The position numbers were made by a program, and so were the translations under genes. The notes below the pieces were generated by a model, which saw only the letters and a program-made list of their open reading frames with translations, was not told the origin of the DNA and made no database searches. 64,000 nt of DNA from Diadophis punctatus similis. Taxonomy: Eukaryota > Chordata > Lepidosauria > Squamata > Dipsadidae. The stretch spans positions 39,764,720 through 39,828,719 of the forward strand of contig JALIGW010000002.1 of assembly GCA_023053685.1 (NCBI GenBank). Reading direction: 5' to 3'. This document shows positions 55,173 to 64,000 of the stretch, one piece after another; the stretch's first letter is position 1, and each line of letters starts with the position of its first letter.

Positions 55173-56177
55173 ACTTCAGGTGTTGAGGGAGATTCAACAT
55201 TCTGGTTCTTGCACTTCTGGCAGCCTCAACCATTGTTATTTAGTGCTGTTGCACTGTGTTCTCTCAGTCCAACCACATGTCCAAGTCGTGAGAGGTGGTA
55301 ACAGGACAAAGTAAGGAATTGCTAGGATTGGGTGAAGTATGGCATGGCCTTGTGCCACCGGACTGCTACAGCAGCCATGAAAGCATCCTGGACCATCCTG
55401 AAATGACCTGGCACCAGATGGTCTGCTGAAGCAAGCCGGCTATGGATAATGTATTGCTCCAGAAATTACCGGACTGATCTATTATATACTGCTATGAAAT
55501 TATTAAGGCAGAGTCTAAATATGCAGTTCTCTATATTAATTTGCAGATCTGAAGATTGCATAACCCTGGAAAGTATATGACCTGCATCATATAGAGGTGA
55601 CCTGTGTGCATGTATATGACACCTCAATCTCCTGGAGAAATTGACCTAACTGAACCTGGCTTGATAAAAGCTTGATGGAATTTCATTATCTTCTCCGTTT
55701 TGTTGTGTCTCTTTATTTCAGAAATATCAGGAATCTCTTTTCCATTTATTTTTGAGATGTTTAAGGTAACTCAAGGGAAATCCGAAAGCTATGAATACAA
55801 ATTGTTCAGAAAATGAGAGGAAATCCAAATCAACCTTGAAGACATGCTTGTTAAAAACAATCCCCAGCACTCAGCATTCTGAATTTTTACAATTTCTCAT
55901 TATGGGATGGGTAGATGATATATGCAGGACAAATTAAAAAAATGACCCAGAAGAGGGGCTTCCATTCATTTTATTCCTTTAAAGCAGTGATAGCTTTTAC
56001 AGGCCTTGAAAAGTTTGGCTTCTTGAAGAAACTGCAAAAGGGTGATACCTTTTAATGGCAATTGTTTTTCCACAAACTGCCTATTCCCCATCCCACCATC
56101 ACCACGAGTAAGTAGATCCCAAGTAGAAAATATCTAAAGGGAAATGATGTCAAAAGATTGTACTCAACTCTCTTGCA
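55173..56177. other. Unassigned DNA
   Basis: Nothing recognisable is seen. Confidence 0.35.
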
Positions 56178-56235
56178 TCAGGCAGAGGTTGGACTTGATG
56201 ACCTCCCATCTAGTTCTGAGAATCTATGAATTTGC
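56178..56235 (+). mobile_element. CR1 3' end stub
   Basis: 'gaggttggacttgatgacc' to 'gagaatctatgaat' is the very end of a CR1-type element with its 'tctatga' tail. Confidence 0.75.
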
Positions 56236-56354
56236 ATTAGATTCCCAGCAATTCATAAACTGCAAATATCTGACCAGCTGAATATGAAGAGAGGACTATA
56301 CTAGCAGAAATATAGGATGAAAGATCATGCTTGCTTGGCTAGGAAGCTTTATAA

Positions 56355-56356
<2 letters not shown>

Positions 56357-56415
<59 letters not shown>
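56357..56415. repeat. (GT)n microsatellite
   Basis: About 29 GT units abut the terminal repeat of the following MITE. Confidence 0.97.
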
Positions 56416-56418
<3 letters not shown>

Positions 56419-57420
56419 CGTATTTTTTGGAGTATAAGACGCACCTTTGAAAGGGTGAAAACTTGGGTGCGTCTTATACACCGAATGTAGCCCCCCCCCA
56501 GCCCCTCCACCCTTTGGCCTCTGTCTTCCAGCAATTTACCTGTTTACAGCAAAGAGGGAAGAGCCTGTAAAGCCAAGCAAGTCACTAGCTGCTTCCCGAC
56601 CTACAGCTGATTTGCCACGTGCTAAACTGAAACTGAAACTGAAACTGAAACTGAAACTACAAAGAGGCAAATAGCTGGGAGAGACACGCAGATTTTTATT
56701 TTCTGCTGAACTGGATGGAAGGGGGTAAGTGAATAACTATAAATGTCTGTAGAATGTTCAAATTATTAGACTTATTTTTTAAAGACTACTTTATTATTGT
56801 TCTAGAGCCAGGGGTCTCCAACCTTGGCAATTTTAAGACTTGTGGACTTCAACTCCCAGAATTCCACAGCCAGCTTTGTTAGCTTTGCTGGCTGTGGAAT
56901 TCTGGGAGTTGAAGTCCACAAGTCTTAAAGTTGCCAAGGTTGGAGACCCCTGTAAATCTAGACAACTTAACAAAATAAAGAAGCTTTTTAAAATAAATGC
57001 TTGCTCTGAAGAGTCCCAGTGCTGTTGTATCTTCTTTTAAATAATAGAGAATAATGTATACTTCCAGAAATTTTAATTAATTTTAACAGCTCTGTACAAG
57101 TATAGTCTGAAATGTAACAGTGTCCTGTTTAGTATTAGAGTTTAGTTACCTTGGAGTAGATCTATTTAAATAATTGGGAGGAGTTAGTGTGACTACATTT
57201 AAGAAAACTTTCTGGCATAATGTACATTTCTCCAATTCTTTACTATTTCTATGGGTCAGGCACACATGCACAGAAATACACAGCAAACAGTGTATATCAT
57301 CTGTGCTGTTTGCTGTTTGGCAAATTGCTTGGAGGCAGAGGCCTTTTTTCCTTGTTTTCTCCCCCAAAACTAAGGTGCGTCTTATACTTTGGTGCATCTT
57401 ATACTCCAAAAAATACGATA
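56416..57420. mobile_element. Composite MITE copy C
   Basis: Inverted sister of 11,199-12,214. It starts 'taccgtattttttgg' with 'tataagacgcacc' and ends with a doubled 'cttatactttgg' / 'cttatactcc' motif and 'tacgata'. It contains the same 144-bp nested MITE (56,809-56,952) and a local (ACTGAA)n expansion at about 56,625-56,657 that copy A lacks. Confidence 0.8.
56809..56952. mobile_element. Nested palindromic hAT-like MITE in copy C
   Basis: 'caggggtctccaacc' to 'ggttggagacccctg'. Flanks correspond to those in copy A. Confidence 0.75.
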
Positions 57421-58204
57421 TATATGTATATATGTATATCTGCATAACCTACGGGACAAAACAGAAGTATCTCTAAATTATAGACTATTCTGAGATCACA
57501 GAAGATACTATTTGAAAAATCAGGTTTTCAAAGAATAATATTGCCCCCTTCTGGCTGTATTCTCCACCCAGATTGATAGCATATGAAAAACCATTAAACA
57601 ATGATTGCACTCTATTTTATTATATTAGACTAGAATATAAAAAGCTGGTGTAAACATAGAATAATGTATCATAGTCTGCATTTCTGTTTACAGAAAAGTA
57701 AGTGAAGAAATCACGTGAAGGGAAGTGATAAATTGAAATTGATTGCTAGATTACTTCCAACAATTTCTATATTACTCCTGTAGCAAGTGAAAGATAAATA
57801 AATCATACTGAAGAACATTTTAAGGGAAATAATATTGGCATGATCTAAGGAGGATTTTTTTCCCCTTCAAAGCACTAAAACAATTAGTATTTCTTCATAA
57901 AACAGAGCTGAAGAACACTCCACATAATTCTACAAAGCAAAGCAAAATTCAAATACAAATAAAATACTCAATTTAATGAATTATTTAAATTTTATAATAT
58001 AGGGACATATATCTTGAAAATACCCACATTATTTAATAAAAGAAGTTGACCCTGGTGCCTTTTTACAAAGTTTTGAAGACAGAGTTTAAGATGAATTTTT
58101 GTAGAAGACAGCAGGTAAATCAACAACTGGGAAGGAACAATATAACAGGTGCTCTCTTTCTTCAGAACATATCACCAACTAATAAAAGAGAATATTTGTA
58201 GCTC
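57421..58204. other. Unassigned DNA
   Basis: Nothing recognisable is seen. Confidence 0.35.
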
Positions 58205-58430
58205 AGAGTTGAAATGAGAAGCGCTTGGCGCTCTTTGAACTTGGTTGTTTTCTTGTAGACATTTTCATTAGGTTAACTTCATGAGTACTAGGATATTTCA
58301 TTACCCAAAACTAGTTAACGTCATCAGTGTTAGGGCTAGCACTGATGATGTTACCTACAGTAGTTTGGGTAATGAAACATCTCCAAGAAAACAACCACTT
58401 TCAAAGAGCACCAAGGACCCATCATATCAC
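58205..58430. mobile_element. Penelope-like termini as an inverted pair
   Basis: 'gaacttggttgttttcttg' near 58,239 pairs with 'aagaaaacaaccac' near 58,386, and 'aacgtcatcagtg' with 'cactgatgatg' in the centre. The wording matches Penelope-like 3' regions at 17.6 and 32.8 kb. No coding part remains. Confidence 0.6.
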
Positions 58431-59319
58431 TAAACCTTTGCTTGTGAATTTAAATTATTTGGCAAGAACTCCCATTACCAAGACTGAGGCAACTACCTCA
58501 AGCAGCAAAATCAGTCCTCTGAACCCCAGCCCAGCCGTTTTCATAGGATGAAAGAAAGAACCATGTGTCATACTAACTATACCAATTCTCTCCACTTACC
58601 TCTTATCCTTGTGTGGGATGGAAGATTGCATTATCAAGTAAAATTCAAGTGAAAATCTAATCAGCTTCTGTATGTGGTGGAGGAAAAGGAAGAAGGCATT
58701 GACCCAATGTGTTTAGTAAGGTTATCCTCAGGGAATAGGCAGTTACAGGTAGTCCTTGTTTAGTGACTGCCTCTTTTAGCAACCATTTCAGTTATGACAA
58801 TGATGAAAAAGTAAGCTTATGATTAGCCCTCATGTTTATTACTTTCTCAGGTCTGTGAAGCAAAGGAAAGCTGAGGTAAGATCAAATCTGATACTAACTA
58901 CAGTAAACTCCGATCCAGACCAGACCTATCCTTCCTACAAAGAATCCGCTCCCGTGAACTCCGCCACGAACTAAAAATGCGACAAGACAATGGTGAAACT
59001 GACCTATATATAGACTACCGTGCAGACTGCATCAAAACTAAATCTCCCAACCTACGTCCAAACATTCAACCTCCCACCATTCAAAACTAGGAACGCACGC
59101 CCCAAACTACCTCTCTACCTGCAACTCCTACAACCACTAATGATCTTATCTACCTCACTACTACCACTGACCAAACTTCCTCACCACCTACCAATGTTAA
59201 CAACACTACTATAGACCTCAATTACCCTAACCTTAACTACCTTAACCTCAACTACCTCACTTCTACTACTAGCTTAACTACCCAACTACCTACCACTCCC
59301 TCCACCTCTCCAACTAATA

Positions 59320-60252
59320 ATGACATTAAATGCAAGCTACTTAATGCAAGAAGTCTTGTAAATAAAATACCTGAATTCCTCCTCCTATTAAATACGACTA
59401 ATTTCGACATCATATTTGTCTGCGAAACGTGGCTAAACTCATCCCTCCCTGACTCAATTATTATAGAAAGTAACTATCATGTTTTTCGATCTGATCGCAA
59501 TCTCCGTAGAGGAGGCGGTAGAGGAGGCCATTTTTTACAAAAAGTCCTTAAATCTCAAAAACATCCAAGTAACACACGATCTTGCTCTTCCCGAGACCAT
59601 CTTCTGTGAACTATCTTTAAACACCACTTTACGATTTCTACTATGCTACAGAGCTCCAGACTACGACATTGAACATGTGAATAAGTTATCTTCACTCCTT
59701 ACATGGGCAGCCTCCAGCCCACACCCTCTCATCTTTCTTGGCGACCTAAATCTACCTCTTATCAAATGGTCCCTCAACGAATGTTCCATAGAACCTATAC
59801 ACTCAACCCTGTACAATGCTGTAACCAATCTGGGGCTGGATCAACTAGTATCCAACAACACTAGACTCAATAACTGCCTTGATCTCATCTTCTGCAACAG
59901 TTCTAACTCAATATATGGATTACAAACAATTGAACCCTTCTCCAACAGTGATCACAGTATGATTGACTTCAATCTCAATATACACCCTTACAAAAATCAA
60001 CAATATGACAAGATCCCCAGTTACAACTTCAAAAAAGCAAACTTTGATCTCATAAACAATGACCTCTCTTCTCTTGATTGGCAAACCCTATTCATGGACT
60101 GCAACACTGCTGATGACCACTACAGCATTTTCCTACGTCAAGTCCTAAGAGTCATAAAACTATACGTACCACTATTCATTCCCAATAACAGGAAGAACAA
60201 ACTACCCACAACAATAAGGAAGCTCCAATCAAAAAAAATCTCTCTGGCGTAA
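59320..60252 (+). pseudogene. LINE AP-type endonuclease domain
   Basis: Frame 3 begins 'KCKLLNARSLVNKIPEF' and 'DIIFVCETWLNSS' (catalytic Glu in CETWL) and reaches 'FRSDRNLRRGGG'. After a frameshift near 59,520, frame 1 continues with 'LLCYRAPDYDIEHV', 'FLGDLNLPLIKW' (Asp and Asn of the active site) and 'SNSDHSMIDFNL' (SDH motif). The catalytic residues of this nickase are all present. It would nick target DNA for primed reverse transcription. Confidence 0.9.
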
Positions 60253-62110
60253 AAACAAAACGGGCCACATAACCAACTATAAAACCCAATACAAAAACTT
60301 ATGCAAACAAATAAAGACTGAATGCACTAATTATCATATCAATCAAGAGGAAAACCTCCTGCGCACAAATTCCAACCGAGCATTCTACAAGTTCGTAAAC
60401 AACAAACTCAAAGTAACGAGATCTATCCCACCCCTCAAAGGCCCCAACAATAAAGACTGTAATGATGAATCCGACAAAGCCAACCTCTTCAACACATTCT
60501 TCGGCTCAGTCTTTATAAACAGCAACAACTCATGTCCTATATTCCCTAGTCGAACCTCAAACAATGACAATGATCTAATACAAACCGACTTTACAAAAGA
60601 CAAGGTTAGAAAGGCTCTACACAACCTAAAACCATCCCTATCCATAGGTCCAGATGGTCTTTGTGCTTACTTCTTAAAAAAACTTTCCACCATCCTATCA
60701 GAACCTCTAAGCATTATTTTGACATATCTCTCAGAACCAGCACCCTACCCAACCTATGGTCACTAGCCACGGTTATCCCTGTCTTCAAAAAGGGAGACCC
60801 CAACCTAGTTGAAAATTATAGACCAATCTCCTTATGTTGCGCCACCTGCAGAGTCATGGAATCAATCATCAACCAATCCATTTCCCTCCACTTAGAGACA
60901 AACAACCTACTCTCTCAAAAACAATTTGGTTTCAGAAAAATGTTATCCTGCAACCTACAACTTCTACATTGTAAAAACATATGGACTACAAAACTCGACC
61001 AGGGCAAAGCAATAGATGCAATCTACATAGACTTTTGTAAAGCCTTTGACTCCGTAGTACACGACAAACTACTCCTAAAACTAAAATCTTATGGCATCTC
61101 TGGCCCCCTACATAAATGGATAACTGCATTCCTGTCAAACAGACAACAAGTGGTTAAAATAGGATCATCTCTATCAAACCCTGTACCTGTTAACAGCGGT
61201 GTTTCCCAAGGAAGCGTTTTAGGACCCACTCTCTTCATTCTTTACATAAATGACATTTGTGATATTATACAAAGTAACTGCGTCCTCTTCGCAGATGACG
61301 TAAAACTTTTCAACACCACAGACAATACTGCAACCCTTCAAAAAGACCTTGACTATATTTCTGAATGGTCTAACAAGTGGCAACTACCAATCTCTATCAA
61401 CAAATGCTCAATTTTACACATTGGCAAAAATAATCAAAACACCAAATACAAACTTAATGATCATGACCTTGATGATGATCCTCACTCAGTAAAGGACCTC
61501 AGAGTACTCATCTCAAACGATCTAAGTGCCAGAGCCCACTGCAACTACATAGCAAAGAAGGCATTAAGAGTGGTTAACATAATCTTGCGCAGCTTCTTCT
61601 CTGGTAACATTGTACTCTTAACCAGAGCATACAAAACATTTGCTAGACCGATCCTTGAATACAGCTCATCAGTCTGGAACCCACACTTCATATCAGACAT
61701 TAACACTATTGAGAATGTCCAGCGATACTTCACAGGAAGAGTATTACATTCCTCTGTTCACAACAGAATTCCTTATGAAACCAGACTAAAAATTTTGGGA
61801 CTTCAAAATTTAGAACTCCGCCGCCTTCGATCTGACCTAAGTGTAGCTCACAAAATTATCCGCCTCAATGTCCTACCCATTAACGACTATTTCAGCTTCA
61901 ACCGCAATAATACACGAGCTCATAATAGATACAAACTTAATGTAAACCGCTCCAGACTTGATTGCAAAAAATTCGACTTCAGCAACAGAGTTGTCAACGC
62001 CTGGAACACTTTACCTGTTTTTCAGTAGTTTCTTCCCCAAACCCCAAAAATTTCAACCTCTTATTATCTACCATTGACCTCACCCCATTCCTAAGAGGTC
62101 AGTAAGGGGC
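60253..62110 (+). pseudogene. LINE reverse transcriptase
   Basis: Frame 2 holds the linker 'WRKNKTGHITNYK' and 'KPSLSIGPDGLCAYFLKKL'. A frameshift near 60,715 moves to frame 1, which stays open to 62,028 (455 codons): 'VIPVFKKGDPNLVENYRP', 'AIYIDFCKAFDSVVHDKL' (motif A), 'SQGSVLGPTLF' and 'LFADDVKLFN' (active site). The C-terminal end is reached after a third shift near 62,016 ('SVVSSPNPKNFNL'). The palm is intact, but three or more frameshifts kill the copy. Confidence 0.92.
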
Positions 62111-62368
62111 GTGCATAAGCTCACAATCGTGCCTACCGTTCCTGTCCTAATGTACCCATATATTCATACCTCTTCTACTCTTATTCATGCTTGTAATATT
62201 ATATATATATTCAATCATGTTTTACTGTTTGTACTTTGCTTATATTCATTTATGCTTGACAAAATAAACAAATACAAAAAATACAAATAAGATTCACTTA
62301 GCAACTGCTTTGCTTAATATCTGAGTTGCTGGTTCCAATTGTTATCACTAAATGAGGACTAATTGTAC

Positions 62369-63453
62369 TAGTTTATTCCTCTAATGATGGAGCCATAGGA
62401 ATCAGCAAAAAAACAATAACAGGGAAAGGAGAATAATATGCAATAAGCAAATAAACCATAATATACAGATTATACGGTTGGAAATGAAACTGCAATTATA
62501 CTGGAAGTGATTGAAAAATAATTATGCAGCAAACAAATGTAGTACTGTTCAAGAAATTAACTAACAAGGTTCAGAATTTCAGTCCTGTTAATGATACCTA
62601 TGATGCCACAGGGCAAGCAGAATGTGGGACTCATACTTTTTTTGCAGCAAATATGAAATTAGTTGCTTGCTAAAAGCCTTAGGACAAATGGCTATGTCTT
62701 AATGTTATCAAGCATTCACTGACAGTTCTTGCTGTTTTTCCATAGCTGTTTTTCCACCTGGAAGAACGTGATAAGTGCAATTTATTCTTTTAATTATAAT
62801 TCATTGTCATTCTACAACTAATGCTTAAAAATTCTTACCACCATATTCTGCCACAACATTAGAATGCTATGCTTTCTCAGTAGTCCAGGTGATGAAACTT
62901 GTAACAAGGTATTTTCTATAAATTATGTTGGGCCATTTGGGGTCTGAGAAAACCCATGGCTTAGATTATGTTTCTCTAAGAGCACTATCCTAAATGCAGT
63001 TCTAGGAATTTATATTCCATTGAAATTTTAATACACTAGGGATCAAAGCCTATCCTGCTTTTTCCCACTGGCTGCTACACTGTGAATCATTCTTTAAAGC
63101 AAAGGATTACATTCTACTATCTATTTCAACACAGCTCATATTACCATAAGAAACAAAATTGTATCTATGGGGCAGAAGGAGCAGAGTTTTACAGTACTTT
63201 GAAGCAAAATCTCTTGGTAATGGTATAGTGAGACAAGGCATTAAGACAGAAGCATTGAAGAACAAACCTTAGCAATGCTTAGAAAAGATGATAGTTTGGG
63301 GAGAAAAATCTGATACATTTGAAAAACAGATAGCATAGCATATTGTATGCTACAATAGCACAAAATGTAAGATATAACATGGAGTGTCTTCCAGCATTCA
63401 GACAAATAGACTTATTGGTCCTATGTTAGGCTAAGAAATCAGTCACCAAATTG
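62369..63453. other. Unassigned DNA
   Basis: No repeat family or gene is recognised. Confidence 0.35.
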
Positions 63454-63461
63454 CTCTATAG

Positions 63462-63595
63462 CAGGGGTATCAAACTCACGTCGTCATGGGCTGTCACATG
63501 ACATATCACAACTTTTCCCCCCTTCACTAAACCAGGCATGGGTTTGGCCAGAGCGTGATGCATCCGGCCTGCAGGCCGCGAGTTTGACAGCCCTG
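63462..63595. mobile_element. hAT-like MITE, 'gtcaaac' family
   Basis: 134 bp from 'caggggtatcaaactc' to 'gagtttgacagccctg', flanked by 'ctctatag' and 'ctctagag' (7 of 8). This is the best preserved copy of the family in the window. Confidence 0.88.
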
Positions 63596-63781
63596 CTCTA
63601 GAGCTAAGGATCAGTCTCTCGATCATATAGTTAATGTGAATGACTGGTCACTATCTCAAAAAATGCACCAGTAATCCATATTCCAAAATTCTTAACAATG
63701 TTTCCCAGTCTACTAAATGTGCAAAGAAATTATAACTGAGCTACAACTGTATAGCACTGAACGCTGCCCAGAGGTCTAAGG

Positions 63782-64000
63782 CCGTGATGGCGAACCTATG
63801 GCACGGGTGCCACAAGTGGCACGCGGAGCCATATCGGTGGGCACGCGAGTTCAGGTCCGGCGTGCATGTGTGCACCAGCCGGCTGATTTTCGGGCCTTCT
63901 GGGCCCACTGGGAGTCGGGAAACAGGCTGTTTCCAGCCTCCAGAGGGGGTGGGGAAGGCTGTTTTCACCCTCCCCAGACTCCTAGAAAGGCTCTGGAGCC
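63782..64000. mobile_element. hAT-like element, 'gtgatgg' family, cut by the window end
   Basis: Starts 'ccgtgatggcgaaccta' with 'tggcacgggtgcca', the same left end as the complement of the 3,207-3,614 element. The right end lies beyond the window. Confidence 0.7.

Larger units (their letters stand above)
58880..62283 (+). mobile_element. Jockey-superfamily LINE, nearly complete but decayed
   Basis: Holds a 5' segment, an AP endonuclease, a reverse transcriptase and a 3' end 'tgcttgacaaaataaac' followed by an A-rich tail. 'taagat' is present at both borders and may be part of a target duplication. It is the same family as the 43,254-44,700 copy. It belongs to the CR1/L2/Rex1 group within the Jockey superfamily. 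A finer name is not supported. Confidence 0.9.
58746..62368 (+). mobile_element. Mariner/pogo-like element split by a LINE
   Basis: The left end 'caggtagtccttg' follows a TA at 58,744-58,745 and the right end 'gaggactaattgta' is near 62,354-62,366. The two halves are separated by the 3.4-kb LINE. Without it the element is about 220 bp. The left half continues to about 58,880 and the right half begins near 62,284 with 'cacttagcaactgc'. Confidence 0.65.

Overview
This window looks like vertebrate nuclear DNA from a squamate reptile, most likely a snake. The evidence is the repeat content: a Sauria-type tRNA SINE, CR1 LINEs, a second Jockey-superfamily LINE, Penelope-like elements, an L1 relic, many hAT-type non-autonomous elements with 8-bp target duplications, abundant microsatellites and a vertebrate (TTAGGG)n block. 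I could not support a single host exon, tRNA gene or other host RNA gene. The window behaves as intergenic or deep intronic DNA built almost entirely of layered transposable elements. The species assignment is an inference from repeat families.

Layout. 1-8 kb: AT-rich unassigned DNA with scattered small DNA transposons and a microsatellite framed by an inverted repeat (6.1-6.4 kb). 8.8-10.0 kb: a 5'-truncated CR1 with a broken reverse transcriptase. 11.2-12.2 kb: a composite MITE whose sister copy lies in the opposite orientation at 56.4-57.4 kb. 14-21 kb: SINEs, an LTR-like insert inside a SINE, and a head-to-head Penelope-like pair with reverse transcriptase and GIY-YIG remnants (17.6-19.7 kb). 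25.6-26.8, 31.9-32.5 and 37.6-38.0 kb: CpG-rich hAT elements, two of them with a second hAT nested inside. 35.8-36.05 kb: an interstitial telomeric array. 40-44.7 kb: LINE relics, including a minus-strand copy of the LINE that reappears at 58.9-62.3 kb. That later copy sits inside an older mariner-like element.

The outstanding feature is a DIRS-type tyrosine-recombinase retrotransposon at 48,346-54,563. It has 110-bp inverted terminal repeats that are identical, an internal complementary region that joins the complements of both outer ends, and a shared CAT trinucleotide at both outer borders. It carries gag, reverse transcriptase, RNase H, Dam-like methyltransferase and tyrosine recombinase sequences. 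The terminal and internal repeats are pristine, but the coding part is damaged: an internal deletion, stop codons and frameshifts. About 1.2 kb of non-coding sequence packed with CCATNTT (YY1-like) motifs sits where polymerase coding sequence should be. The simplest reading is a young insertion of a defective lineage copied in trans.
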